In this document: one piece after another, positions 9,451 to 19,768 of the stretch
How positions within the stretch are numbered: position 1 is the first letter of the stretch
How the letters are laid out: every line of letters begins with the position of its first letter
Origin: Geobacter sp.
GTDB taxonomy: Bacteria; Desulfobacterota; Desulfuromonadia; Geobacterales; Geobacteraceae
Assembly (NCBI GenBank): GCA_003490025.1
Contig: DNJC01000116.1
Coordinates: 1 to 64,000, forward strand
Direction: 5' to 3'
DNA length: 64,000 nt
The notes under the pieces: generated by a model
The model's database searches: none
The model's input: only the letters and a program-made list of their open reading frames with translations
Told to the model about the DNA's origin: nothing
Translations under genes and position numbers: made by a program

Positions 9451-9478
9451 GTAGGGGCGAATAATCATTCGCCCCTAC
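9451..9478. repeat. 28-bp palindromic dispersed repeat, copy 1
   Basis: An almost perfect palindrome beginning GTAGGGGCGAATAATCATTC and closing with the complement of its start. Identical or near-identical copies occur at 13537-13564, 19619-19646 and 56885-56912. It behaves like a REP-type intergenic element. Confidence 0.9.
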
Positions 9479-9488
9479 ACAAGAAAAA

Positions 9489-9512
9489 GGCCCGGAGCTT
9501 TCGCTCCGGGCC
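9489..9512 (-). terminator. Rho-independent terminator of the first large cytochrome gene
   Basis: Ten-bp perfect stem GGCCCGGAGC / GCTCCGGGCC with a four-base loop. On the minus strand it is followed by TTTTTCTT. The same terminator and flank recur after the second cytochrome gene at 14664-14687. Confidence 0.9.
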
Positions 9513-9548
9513 TAAGGTTACTGCATCACATGGTAGGACTGTTTCCCA

Positions 9549-12500
9549 TTACTTGGGAATGGTCACGATAACCGCCTTCGAGCTTACCAGGGTGGTCCCT
9601 TTGAAGAGCTGGATCGTGGTCTTGTACTTGTACACGTCGTCAGTAAGAACTGCGGGAGTACCATTGTCGTTCAGGTACTTCGCGTAACGCGCGTACTGGT
9701 GCTGCTGGCTGTAGGTCTGCGGAGCGGTGGTCCCTGTAGCGGATATCACAACCGCCTTGCTGCCGTCGCCCCAGTTGTACTTCACCGAGTCGTATTCCGT
9801 GCCGGGGACGAGGGTGTCGATGGTAACCGGTACGGTGGTCATGCTCTTGGTGATGGTGTACTGTGCGCCGACCGTCGGGGTGATGGTGGTGGTCACCGGT
9901 GCCGTGATGACGTCGGTGGGGGTTACGGTGACGTACTGCGGCTCGGTGACGTTCACCCTCTGCAGCTTGGTCACGATCTGCCCGTCCGGGTTGACCGCGG
10001 TGAGGGTGATCCTCCAGGTGCCCGCCTTGTTGAAGGTGATGCTGGCGTGGGTCCCGTCAGTTACCGTCACGGTCGCGCCGGTTCCTGCGTTCTGGTCCCA
10101 GCTGTACTTGGTGTAGCTGTTGACGGCGGAGGTTACCACCAGCGGGTAGGCGGCCCCTCTGGTCAGCGCAATGGTGCTGAAGTCGGAGGAGGTTGCGCCG
10201 TTGATGGTGAAGGCTGCCACCGGTGCGGTTGCGGCGGTCATGCCGACGCTGTCCTTGCTGATGCCGTTCAGGTAGGTGACGTATGCGGCACGGGTGGTGT
10301 AAGTGCCGGACGGACGCACGATGGAAGCGGACTTCCAGAGCTTCCCTTTGAGGCCGAACGGACCTACGTCGGACTGCGAGCTGATGCGGATCTTCTTGGT
10401 GCCTTTCGCGGTCAGCTTCAGGCCGCCGTTGTTAGCCGCGACGGCGAAGTCGGGGTTGTCGGTGAACGCTGCGCCCAGTGCGGTGATCAGGCCGTCGATG
10501 CTGGTGACCTTGTCGTCGCCTACCGACTTGGTGCGGGTGGTAACGGTCGCGCCGTCGAGTACCTCGACCTTGAGGGTCCAGCCGAGGGTGGAGGTGGCGC
10601 CTTTCTTGGCTGCGTTGCCGAGGACGGTTGCATCCTCGCAGTAGAACGGAGAGAAGTTGCCGTTGGCGTCCGTCCCGCAGGCCGTGGCGATGGTGCCGCC
10701 CTGGATAGGCGTGTTAAGGTCATACCACTGATCGTCGAGGGTCTGGAAGGTCTGCTCGTACATCACCTCGCTGCGATCGATGTTCAGGAGGGTCTGGCCT
10801 GCAGTCTTAGCCTTCACGTTCGGCGTGTCGAACTTGGAGAGGAGCTTGACCGGCACGGAGCGCTTGCCGTCCTTGGTGAAGACGTTCGGGTGCGAGTCGG
10901 TGGCGTCCACCAGGCCGTTGACCTTGGTGTAGGCGGTGACCTGGTCGGAGTCGAAGGAGAACTTGCCCTCGAGGTTGCCGTTGATCGGGTAGGTGCCGTT
11001 GTAGAAGCCGCCGGCGGTGTATGCCGCGCCGGTCGTGTTGTCCGGATCGTTGGCCGCGACGGTGGTGCCGGCTGCGCTGTGGCACTCCTTGCAACCCTTG
11101 ACGCCCCAGGCCTTGTCGGCGCCCGCGATGTCGTGGCTCGCCTTGAACGGAACCATCAGGAAGGAGAGCTTCGGCAGGAAGGCGTTGGTGACTGCACCGT
11201 TCGCACTGCCGTCAGCAAGGTTCGGCTTGACGTCAACCGCGGCGTCCAGGCCGAGCTGGGCCTTGATCCCTGCGACCAGTTTCGACTTCTGAGTGTTGAT
11301 CTCGGTAGCGTCGATATTGCCGTCATGGGCAAGTGCATGCAGGCCGTTGGCGATGTTGACGTTGTTGACGTGGGTCTGCAGCAGCGGATCCATCCCCGCC
11401 TCGCGACCGTCATTGTTGATGTCGAGACCGCCGTTTGCGAACTTCAGGCCGTTCATGTCGCGCCAGAAGAAGGAGGTCAGGAGGTTGGCGGCGTAAATTT
11501 TGCCGCCCTGCCAGTGGATGGCGGTGCCGTTGGCCATGTCCTTGGCGACGTATTCGCTGTCGTGCAGCGCCACGCGCCCTTCCTCGTCCGCGCCGGTGCC
11601 GTCGACGAAGGCGCCGCCGGTGAAGCCGGACTTCTTGATGTGGCAGGCGGTGCAGTCGATCAGGTCGATGTGGCTGACCTTGGTGGTGGTACCGGTGAAG
11701 TTTTTGAAGACGACCTTGGCGTCAAGACCTGCCCTGGTATGGGCTGCGCGGGAGTCGGGTGCGCCGTAGGTGAGGTAGGTCGGGACGGCGGCGGGCTCGT
11801 GGCAGCCGGCGCAGTCCTTGAACTCCTTCTTGTCCATCTGGTTCCAGAGGGCGTCAAACGGAGATGCGCCGCCCTTGGCCGGATCGCACATCCCGAGCTT
11901 CGCGGTGGTCACCAGGCCGTCGGTCCCGACGTTGGTGTCCTTGTCCATCCGCTCGTGGCACCCCATGCAGCCGAGGGCGCCGTGAACGTCCTTCTGGACG
12001 CCGTCGACGCTCCACATCTCGCCGCGCTTCTTCCAGTCGACCTGGTACTTCTCTTCGCTGGTGCCGAGGTGGCAGGAGGTGCACTGGTTGGATGCCGGCT
12101 GTTTGTTGAGCTTTACGCTCAGGTCGACTGTAAGTTCTCCGGCCAGGTTGGGCTTGACCGAGGTGCTGTTGTAGAAGACGGTGGTGCCGTTCACAGCGCT
12201 GAGGGCGAAGTTGGCGCCCAGGGCGCGGGATGCGTCGAAGTGGCCCTCGCGGATCGCTTCCTTGCGCTTGGCCCAGTCGTAGTCCTTCTGGTGGCAGATG
12301 AGGCAGTCCATCTCGAGGACGCCGGTCTCCGCGTAGTTCTGGACCACGACGTTACCCCGGCTGGCGGGGGTCGGGTTGAAGATGTCGATCAGCGCGTTGA
12401 AGGCGGTGACCGCGGAGCCGAAGACGTAGTCGCGCAGCGAGGTGCGGTTGGCCGGAGAGTAGGTGGCGCTGACGCCCGGAGTGATCATGTACTCCATCAT

Positions 12501-13187
12501 GCCGCCGCCGACATGGCACTCGCCGCAGTCGCGCATCTCGCCTGCGACCGAGTTGTCCGCCCTCTTGGCGAAGCCGGCGGCGTCGGTGAAGTCGAACGGG
12601 GTGTACGCCGGCGTAGTTACGAGGGCGCTAGCTGCGGTTTGCCCGTCAGGGAGATTCTTGCCGAACGGGGTGCTGGTGAATTTCGCATTGGTGCCGTCGT
12701 AGGTGCTGCCGTTACCGTCCTGGTACATTCTCGCCAACTGGCGAGCGGAAGGCGGTCACCAGGACCCCACGTGGCCCGGGCTCTGGACCCAGTTCTTGGC
12801 CTGGGGGCCGGCGCCGGCGCGCCACTTGTCACCGCCGCCGCTAGCGTTGATGACCGGGTTCCAGGCGTCGATGTTGAACGGGTTGAAGCCGCGGATCTCG
12901 TTGGCGCCCAGCTGGGCGTGGTACGAGTGCTGCTCGATCTGGTTGTAGCTGTACGCCGCCTTGCCGGAGCCGCTGCCGTGGCAGCCGCTGGTAAAGCAGG
13001 TCGTCTTCATGCTGAAGGCCTTGGCCGAGCCGTTCGTGTTCTTGACGATGGCGGCTCCGTCCGGGTCCCTCAGCACGATCGCGTCGTGGTCTGCGGGAGA
13101 GGCGAACGCCATTCCCGCTCCGATCCCTAAAAGGGCGGCGCAGGAAACGACGGCTGCCGCTCTCCTGGTTGACTTACGTTTCATCAT
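9549..13187 (-). CDS. Large multiheme c-type cytochrome, putative selenoprotein (UGA at codon 144)
   Basis: Read through one in-frame UGA (12756-12758), the protein is 1,212 residues. It has a signal peptide (to about residue 29), a CX4CH motif (CFTSGCH), then UGA at codon 144 in the context GHVGSW-U-PPSARQLA. Seven CXXCH hemes follow (CGECH, CLICH, CTSCH, CMGCH, CAGCH, CTACH, CKECH), and the C-terminus carries two PKD/Ig-like domains ending KAVIVTIPK. If the CX4CH binds heme, the total is eight. Split at the UGA, the downstream part would lack a signal peptide and an SD, and cytochromes must be exported for heme attachment, so read-through as selenocysteine fits best. SD AAGGAG; ATG at 13184 is an equal alternative start. 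A sigma-54 promoter lies at 13296-13311. The likely role is extracellular or periplasmic electron transfer. A paralogue lies at 14724-19082. Confidence 0.82.
12730..12745 (-). promoter_or_regulatory. SECIS-like hairpin downstream of the UGA, cytochrome 1
   Basis: On the minus strand, 10 nt after the UGA, a perfect 6-bp stem CTCGCC / GGCGAG encloses the loop AGTT. Distance and size match the minimal bacterial SECIS, which has an upper stem-loop about 11 nt after UGA and a G at the start of the loop. The paralogue has the same loop position with compensatory changes in the stem. Confidence 0.72.
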
Positions 13188-13295
13188 GGTCTCCTTTTTT
13201 CAATTCGATAGTAGTCCGTCATGATGCCGCGGCCGGCATGGGGGTACCGGTCGGGTGCTGCCATGCATCAGCTTTAAGAGAGCCGTTCTCTCTTT

Positions 13296-13311
13296 AGCAC
13301 GCAGCGTGCCC
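13296..13311 (-). promoter_or_regulatory. Sigma-54 (-24/-12) promoter of cytochrome 1
   Basis: Minus strand GGGCACGCTGCGTGCT against the consensus TGGCACGnnnnTTGCW; the invariant GG and GC are 12 nt apart. It lies about 110 bp upstream of the start codon, with two palindromic upstream sites at 13417-13465. Confidence 0.65.
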
Positions 13312-13416
13312 GGGCGCGGGTTTTTGCGCACAATTCCGTAAGTGCCCTGAATAGCGTCACATTATTTGATGCACATTTCCTTGCGCCGCGGCGGCTGGGG
13401 AGGGTGGGGCGGAAAG

Positions 13417-13465
13417 CTGGGGTATTTACCCCAGAGGTTTCGGCAATCCGGGGTTTTTACCCCAG
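13417..13465. promoter_or_regulatory. Paired upstream activator palindromes, cytochrome 1
   Basis: CTGGGGTATTTACCCCAG (13417-13434) and CCGGGGTTTTTACCCCAG (13448-13465) have centres 31 bp apart, three helical turns. They sit 110-150 bp upstream of the sigma-54 promoter, the usual place for enhancer-binding-protein sites. Related sites precede four other units in this window. Confidence 0.6.
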
Positions 13466-13493
13466 TAGGCGCCGGGGGATGGGCAAAAAAAAA

Positions 13494-13521
13494 CGGGACG
13501 GATGTCTGCACATCCGTCCCG
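13494..13521 (-). terminator. Terminator of the prolyl isomerase gene
   Basis: A twelve-bp perfect stem, CGGGACGGATGT and its complement with loop CTGC, is followed on the minus strand by nine T residues. Confidence 0.9.
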
Positions 13522-13536
13522 CTTCTTCGATCGCCG

Positions 13537-13564
13537 GTAGGGGCGAATGATTATTCGCCCCTAC
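13537..13564. repeat. 28-bp palindromic dispersed repeat, copy 2
   Basis: Same family as 9451-9478, with the central bases inverted (ATGATTAT). Its edge overlaps the end of the prolyl isomerase gene and supplies that gene's TAG stop. Confidence 0.9.
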
Positions 13565-14568
13565 ACCTTCTCTATCTTGGCCTTTTCGCGCAGTTCCTTG
13601 ATTAACGCAGGGACCTGGCTCCGGATCTTTTCCTTCTTCAGGTAGTCGACGATCTTCTCCTTCACCTCGTCGTATTTCTCCGTTTTCGGGGCGATCCTGT
13701 CGGTCAGCTTGATCACGTGGAAGCCGAACTGGGTCTCCACCACCTCGCTTATCTCGCCAGGCTTGAGCGCCCAGGCGGCCTTCTCGAAGGTGACGACCAT
13801 GTCGCCCTTTCCGAACACCCCCAGGTCCCCTCCCTTGGCCTTGCTGGGGCAGGTCGACGCCTCCTGGGCCAGCTTGGCGAAATCCTCTCCCGCCTGGGCC
13901 CGTTTCTGCAGCGCCTGCGCCTTTTCCCGCGCCTCTTTCTTGGCTTCCTCGGTGGCGCCGCTTGCCAGGCCGATCAGGATGTGGCTCGCCCTGACGCTCT
14001 CCTTCTTATCGAAATACTTCGACTTGTTGTCGTCGTAGAAATTTTTCGCCTCGTTGTCGCCTATCTCGATCTTCTCCCCCAGCCGCTTCTCCAGCATGTT
14101 GTTGATGGCGACGTCGCGGCGGGTGAATTCCTCCAGTTCCTTCCTGGTCATGTCGACTGCGGCCAGCGCCGCCTCGAACTCCACCTCGCTCGCATAGCGC
14201 TTGCGGTTTTCCTCTATCTGCCGCTTTACCTGCTGGTCCAGTTCCTTCATTTCGACCTCCTGCGCCGCCTGGTACAGGAGTTCCGAGTTGGTGAGCTGCT
14301 CCAGCACGCCCTCCTGCGCCTTTTTCAGCTCGGTCGGGAGGATCTGGGCGCGGGACTGGGTCAGCATGATCTTCATGGAGCGGTCCAACTCCAGCCGGGT
14401 GATCGGCTTGCCGTTCACCCGGACCACCGCGTCCGCCGGCGAACTCTTCGCCTGCGCGGCGCTCTGCCCCTTTTCCACGGCCTGGTCAGCCAGGGAGGCC
14501 CCGGCGCAAAGTGCACCCAGTACTAATGCGGTAAGCGTTGACGATGCGATCCTTTTCAGCTGTGACAT
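13561..14568 (-). CDS. SurA/PpiC-type periplasmic peptidyl-prolyl isomerase
   Basis: 335 residues with a signal peptide (TALVLGALCAGASLA), a helical SurA-N-like chaperone region (about 45-190, charged heptad-like helices) and a parvulin domain at about 195-290 (RASHILIGL; GGDLGVFGKGDMV; FGFHVIKL). It catalyses prolyl cis-trans isomerisation or chaperones secreted and outer-membrane proteins in the periplasm. It lies between two large secreted cytochromes. Prolyl isomerase genes are commonly found beside extracellular cytochrome genes in Geobacter, so it may assist their folding; that link is inference. SD AGGAG lies 7 nt before the ATG. The stop codon lies in a dispersed palindrome. Confidence 0.9.
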   Translation of the reverse strand: MSQLKRIASSTLTALVLGALCAGASLADQAVEKGQSAAQAKSSPADAVVRVNGKPITRLELDRSMKIMLTQSRAQILPTELKKAQEGVLEQLTNSELLYQAAQEVEMKELDQQVKRQIEENRKRYASEVEFEAALAAVDMTRKELEEFTRRDVAINNMLEKRLGEKIEIGDNEAKNFYDDNKSKYFDKKESVRASHILIGLASGATEEAKKEAREKAQALQKRAQAGEDFAKLAQEASTCPSKAKGGDLGVFGKGDMVVTFEKAAWALKPGEISEVVETQFGFHVIKLTDRIAPKTEKYDEVKEKIVDYLKKEKIRSQVPALIKELREKAKIEKV

Positions 14569-14663
14569 CTGGCGTCTCCTTTTTCGGTGGGGCCTCTTTG
14601 GCCCCGCTATCGTCTTTTAACCCGGTACGGTTCTCTCGGGGGCGCGCCCCCTCTACCTAAAAG

Positions 14664-14687
14664 GGCCCGGAGCTTTCGCTCCGGGCC
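14664..14687 (-). terminator. Terminator of cytochrome 2, duplicate of the cytochrome 1 terminator
   Basis: Same 10-bp stem GGCCCGGAGC with loop and flanks as at 9489-9512. The identity continues through the 3' untranslated DNA into the coding region. Confidence 0.88.
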
Positions 14688-14723
14688 TAAGGTTACTGCA
14701 TCACATGGTAGGACTGTTTCCCA

Positions 14724-17700
14724 TTACTTGGGGATGGTCACGATAACCGCCTTCGAGCTTACCAGGGTGGTCCCTTTGAAGAGCTGGATCGTGGTCTTGT
14801 ACTTGTACACGTCGTCAGTAAGATCGGCGGGAGTACCGTTGTCGTTCAGGTACTTCGCGTAACGCGCGTACTGGTGGGCCTGGCTGAGGGGCTGGGTGGC
14901 CCCTACCGCTACGGCCATCGTAGTCGCCTTGCTGCCGTCGCCCCAGTTGAACTTCGCCGAGTCATAATCCGTACCCGCTATGAGGGTGTCGATGGTAACC
15001 GGTACGGTGGTCATGATCTTGGTGATCTGGTAAGGCGCGCCGACCGTCGGGGTGATGGTGGTGGTCGACGGTGCGGTGTTGATGGTGCCGAGGTTGACGT
15101 ACTGCGGCTCGGTGACGTTCACCCTCTGCAGTTTGGTCACGGTCTTGCCGTCGGCGGGGTTGGTTGCGGTGAGGGTGATCCTCCAGGTGCCCGCTTTGGT
15201 GAAGGTTACCTTGGAGCTGGACCCGGTGGTTGCGGTCAGGGTTGCACCGGTACCGGCATTGGTGTCCCAGCTGTATGTGGTGTAGACCTTCGCGTCGGGT
15301 ACCACGAGATCGACCTGAGCACCCTTGACAAGTCCGACGGTGGTGTAGTCGGAGGTTGCCCCGCCGTTCACGGTGAAGGCCGCGACAGGCGCCACGCCGA
15401 TGCCGAAGGCGGCGGTGTTGGCTGCGATGGTCTCCATGTACGCCGCGTACTGCGCGCCGTTCATCGGAACTTCATTCGGCTTGATGCTGCCGTCAGCGTT
15501 GGTCTGGGAGATCTTGTAGTAGATCGCGCCGTCTTCCTCGGGGTAGAGGACTTCGGAACGCTCGAGGTCCTTGGTCCAGACGTAGGTCCCGTCGGTTGCC
15601 TCGAACTTGCTGGAGCGCGGCTGGCCCAGCTTGTTGAACCCTTCGAACACGGTGCGCAGTTCGCCTTTCAGCGCTTTGACGCGGATCGGTTCAAGCGGAC
15701 GCTGCATCAGGTTGCTTGCGGTTCCGAACCCGGGGACGCCGGGGGTGCGGGTGACTACGCCGGTTGCATCGTCGATGCTCAGCGTCGAGGTCGGGTTGAA
15801 GGTGCGGTCGGCCGGGATGGCGGTGCCGGTCATGGTGTAGCCGCCGGTGAAGAACCCTTTGCCCGGTGCGTGGCAGTCGGCGCAGCTCGTGCCTTTTACG
15901 TAGGTTGCGGTCGGCTTCACGCCGTGGGTGACCATGAACGGAGCGCCGACGTAGGCAAGCTCGGTCTTCGTCCAGTCTTTGCGCTCGTCCGCAGGCTTAG
16001 CGTCCTCGAGCGTGTTGCGGTACGCCTTGTAATCCGCGATCTGGTCCGGCTCGGTGAACACGACCGCGCCGCTCCAGACGCTGGCGTATTTCCAGTAGTT
16101 ATCCGGAGAACCCGCGCGGGTGTGCATCGCCGGTGCGAAGAGCCCGGTTTGGTCGTAGGCGCTGCCGGAGGGGGTGGTCATCATGTTGTCGAAGCCGACC
16201 GAGATGACGGAGAGGGCGGAGGGGGCGAAGTTCATCCCTTCCTTCAGGTCGCGCATGATCCACGGGTCGTAGATCGGTTCGCCGTAACCCTGGGTGTTGT
16301 TCTTGTTCGGAGCGGTGCCGTCGAAGATGTCGGTGTAGCCGACGAGGGACGCCTTGGCCGGACGGTCGAGTTCGTCGTCGTCGCCGACCAGGAGACCGCC
16401 CTTGACGCTGTCGCCGTTGGCGTCGACGTTGGGGTCGGTGTTGTTCCAGATGATCGCCGAGATGGCGTTGGAAAGGTAGAGCTTGCGGCGGAACTGGAGC
16501 TGGCTGTTGCCGCCGTTGCCGGCGCCTGGGAGCACCATATCGGTGCTGAGCGGGCCTTCCATGTTGCCCTGTTTCTGCCACATGTGCAGCGGTTTCCACG
16601 CCTGGAGCGCGCCGCCCATGACGTGGGTCCCCGACGGGATCGGCGGCATGTAGCCGTCCATCCCCGCCGTCAGGCCGAAGTAGGCGTTGAGTCCGGCGTA
16701 CATCTGGTTGTACTGGTAGATTACGCCTTCGTTGAAGGAACTCGGAGCCGGATCCTCGAACAGGCCGACCATCCCTTTGGCGGGGTCGGTGCCGACGATG
16801 GCCGGGAAGCGCATGCCGGAGGTGGCGTCGAGGGCGCGTACCGCCATGCTCACCTTCTGCACGTGGCAGACGGTGCAGTCCATGACGTCGAGGTGGTTGC
16901 CCTTGCCGAGCATGGTGTTCGGGGTGGTGAAGTTGGTGTGTTCGGAAACGCCCTGGCCGCCGTAGCCGCCGTGGACGTCCATCTTGTCGACGATCTGGAC
17001 GGTGTTCGCGGTCAGGCCGAAACGCTCGTGGGCCGCGTTGGGGTTCGGTGCGCCGTAGGTGTCGATCGTCTGGCCGTAGTAGTCCTTGCCGGTGACGTGG
17101 CAGAACTCGCAACGCTTGACCGTGTTGCGCGTGTCATGCGCCTTGATGGCGGCCGCCATCTCGGTGGGGTCGGTGGTGGTGATCGGCTTGCCGTCGACGT
17201 CGTAGCCGGTCACGATCTGCTTCTGGGAGATCGGCGGTACGCCGTCCTGGGTGGTGCTGGACATGTCATGGCCGCGGCCCGGGTCGCACTGGTTCTTGTG
17301 GGTCTTGTCGCCGGTGTAGTGGCAGCCGCCGCAGCCGAAGCTGCCGTGGACGTCCTGGCCCGGCTGCCATGCATCGCCGCGCTTGAACCACTCTGCGCGG
17401 GGGAACGGCATGGTGGAGCGCTTCAGCACGTTCTGGTCCGGCATGGAGCCATCGGGGGTGTCGTAGTAGAGCGGGCCGGAGCCGGCGGGCTTGTTGCCGC
17501 CCATGAAGCCCAGGGTCGCGCTCTTGAAGGTGTCCATCGCCTGCAGATAGGCCATCCCCGGAGCCATCATGTAGTTCTGGTAGTTGTTGCCGTTGATTGC
17601 AGGGGAAGACCCGGAGAACAGCCACATGGCGTTGAGGTCGTAGCTCACCATACGCTTGCCCAGGGGGCCGACGCCGTTGACCGGGTCGTAGACCATAGGC

Positions 17701-19082
17701 GCGGAGGAGAGGAACCCGGAGCTTCCGCCGGTGACTCCGAACATCTCGGGGAGGTTCTTCAGCGTCTTAGTTGCATGGCACTGCATGCAGTTGTTCGCTT
17801 CCGGCTGCGGCTTGATCCTCGAGATCGCCGAGGCGCTCATGGAGACAGTCTGCACCCGGCCGGTCTCTAGGCTGGAGTACGGGGTGAAGGTGACGGCGCC
17901 CAACTGCTCGGTGTACCCCATGTAGGTCGGGCTCATCGGCGAGATGTCGAACATCCCTGCGCCTGCGCCAGGTGCGGCGTTCAGGGAGCCTGCCTGGGTC
18001 ATGACCGAGGACATCACGTTGTCGTAGCCGGAGAGGTGGCAGAAGAGGCAGTCCATCTCCTTCACGTTCGGCATCATGAGCTGCCCGGAGACGACCGGCA
18101 TGTCGGTGCCGGTGTTCGGGTTTTTCATGTTCATGACCAGTTCGCCGGTCGCGACGGGGCCACTCTGGTTCATGGTGACCCAGGCGTTGGCCGGGTTGGC
18201 CATGACCGGGCCGTTGGCCGGGTTGTTACCCTTGTACTGCGGGTAGATCCAGGGAGCTATGGTTGCGAAGGAGTTCTGGAGCCCTTCCGGTGTGAAGCTC
18301 TCCCATACGGTCGTGGTGAAGGGGTTGACTTCGCCGGAGCCCATGTCCATCAGGGTCTTCATCGGGAGCCGGTTCCCTTCGCGGTCCGTTTCGTAGGTCT
18401 TGCCGCCGACGTGGCAGGTACCGCACATGGTCGCCTGGTCCCAAAGGGACATGTCGACTTTCGGGTATGTTTTGCCGCCGACCGTGCCGCCGTTGAGGAA
18501 GATGTAGAGCTTGCTGCCGGGGTTCTGCGAATCAGCTACTGCGTCACCGGTATTGGGAGTCCCCGGGTAGGAGATGCCTTTGCCGTCTGTTTTTTTCTGT
18601 AAGTCCGCCACCTGGCGGAGCGAGGGGGTTCACCACTTGCCGTTGTGGCCGTGGGATTGCAGCCACGGCTTTTGCGGGTTCAGGCCGGTCTGAATGCCGT
18701 CCTCGATGAAGAGGCCGCTGGTCGAGTTGTCCATCCACTCGTTGATGCCGAGCGTGGAGTGGAAGGCGTGCTCGGCAAGGTCGGCGTAGCTCTTGAGCCC
18801 GGCGGTGTTGCCGGTGGAGTGGCAGTTGTTGGTGCCGTTTTCTCCGGGCATCCCCATGCAGGTCTGCTTCGGAGAGTACGGCATCCCCTGCTTGCTGACC
18901 GGGTCGATCATGACCGGCATTATCCTGGCCGTCGGCCCGTTGTACTGCTGGGCGATCTCCTCGTACGTTAGTAGCGGGATCGGTGGGTGTGTCGCCGAGT
19001 TGGCGACCCCCCCGCCCATGGCCAGGCCGGCTAGCGCCGATGCCCCGGCCAGGAGCGAGATCTTCAATCCTGGTTTTTTCAT
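14724..19082 (-). CDS. Large multiheme c-type cytochrome, putative selenoprotein (UGA at codon 151)
   Basis: Read through one in-frame UGA (18630-18632), the protein is 1,452 residues. It has a signal peptide (LLAGASALAGLAMGGGVA), an unusual CX11CH motif followed by STGNTAG, then UGA at codon 151 in the context GHNGKW-U-TPSLRQVA. Seven CXXCH hemes follow (CGTCH, CLFCH, CMQCH, CGGCH, CEFCH, CTVCH, CADCH) and then two PKD-like domains. Their last about 150 residues are nearly identical to cytochrome 1. The N-terminal residues EHAFHSTLG match QHSYHAQLG of cytochrome 1, so the two are full-length paralogues with the UGA at the same alignment column. SD GAGGAAATC precedes the ATG; the sigma-54 promoter is at 19346-19361 and leaves a leader of about 250 nt. 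It is an exported electron-transfer protein. Final location (periplasm, outer membrane or outside) is not visible. Confidence 0.82.
18604..18619 (-). promoter_or_regulatory. SECIS-like hairpin downstream of the UGA, cytochrome 2
   Basis: On the minus strand, exactly 10 nt after the UGA, a perfect 6-bp stem TCCGCC / GGCGGA encloses the loop AGGT. Against cytochrome 1 (CTCGCC / GGCGAG) the outer two pairs differ on both sides of the stem and keep pairing, which is covariation. The loop contains GGT, as in the Escherichia coli fdhF SECIS. Confidence 0.75.
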
Positions 19083-19345
19083 GATTTCCTCTCAGTCTCT
19101 TGAATGAATTTGGATTGCATGGTCCTGCCTGCTGTTCTTTGGCGCCTTCTTGTCCTGGGTTTCGCCGGTTCGCCGTGAATTGGGGGCACGGTGCGAAAGG
19201 GTGGACCCGGCATTGGTGCGCCGGTGCTATGAAGAGAGCACATTCATCTATAGCAATAGCCGTACCTATCCCGGCGCTTTGGTCCGGTGACATCCCTTTT
19301 TTTTCGCCTGGTTAGCCAATCGGGAAAAACTCCCGGTTCGCTCCC
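19083..19345 (-). promoter_or_regulatory. Long leader of cytochrome 2 mRNA, no recognised element
   Basis: From the inferred sigma-54 start site (about 19334) to the ATG is about 250 nt with several possible hairpins, including CCGG-rich stems near 19205-19290. I compared it by eye with GEMM, cobalamin and glycine riboswitches and found no convincing match. No gene is seen. Confidence 0.3.
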
Positions 19346-19361
19346 GGCAGCCGCGGTGCCG
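19346..19361 (-). promoter_or_regulatory. Sigma-54 (-24/-12) promoter of cytochrome 2
   Basis: Minus strand CGGCACCGCGGCTGCC, with GGCAC and TGC correctly spaced (GG to GC 12 nt). It is weaker than the other candidates. The palindrome at 19421-19438 lies about 75 bp upstream. Confidence 0.5.
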
Positions 19362-19420
19362 TAAACCTCTGTAATTAAATATATTGAAAGTCCTATGCGG
19401 TTTGCTGCGTCTTTTGCCCC

Positions 19421-19538
19421 CTGGGGTGTTTACCCCAGGGGTTTTCCGCTGCTCCCGTCCGGTCTCCCGCCCCGTTTACCCCTATGCCGCTTCATGAGAA
19501 CGCCTGATCGTGGGAAAGGGGCGGGGGATATCCCCCGC
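19421..19538. promoter_or_regulatory. Upstream activator palindromes, cytochrome 2
   Basis: CTGGGGTGTTTACCCCAG (19421-19438) is almost the same as the site upstream of cytochrome 1. A second palindrome, GCGGGGGATATCCCCCGC, lies at 19521-19538. No gene is supported in 19362-19768; the rest is repeat-like sequence and a terminator. Confidence 0.55.
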
Positions 19539-19618
19539 AGTGGTTCAAATGCCGCATCCTCACTGAACCCCATCTCCCTTCACCCATCCCCTTCACCCCC
19601 ACCCCCCGGAGGGGGAGG

Positions 19619-19646
19619 GTAGCGGCGAATAATCATTCGCCCCTAC
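19619..19646. repeat. 28-bp palindromic dispersed repeat, copy 3
   Basis: Same family as 9451-9478 with one change (GTAGCGGCG). It is directly preceded by a CCCCCCGGAGGGGGAGG stretch shared with the second repeat family. Confidence 0.88.
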
Positions 19647-19707
19647 TCCGGTTGCATGTGTTCCAACGCTGGAGCGTAGGAACAATAAAAAACTCCGGAC
19701 GCAAAAA

Positions 19708-19738
19708 AGCCGCTCCCCCCGGGTCAGGGGGAGCGGCT
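19708..19738 (-). terminator. Terminator of the dockerin-protein operon
   Basis: A twelve-bp stem AGCCGCTCCCCC / GGGGGAGCGGCT is followed on the minus strand by TTTTTTGCG. It lies 31 nt downstream of the lipoprotein gene. Confidence 0.88.
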
Positions 19739-19768
19739 CCATTGCTGCCGTGACGAAGGCCCGCCTGG

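Noticed and set aside
12756..12758. Sequencing frameshift or nonsense mutation in cytochrome 1
   Set aside because: The frame is unchanged on both sides of the UGA, and the paralogue has a UGA at the same column, so independent damage is unlikely.
13188..13295. Riboswitch in the leader of cytochrome 1
   Set aside because: Some hairpins are possible, but no GEMM, cobalamin or other known core could be matched.
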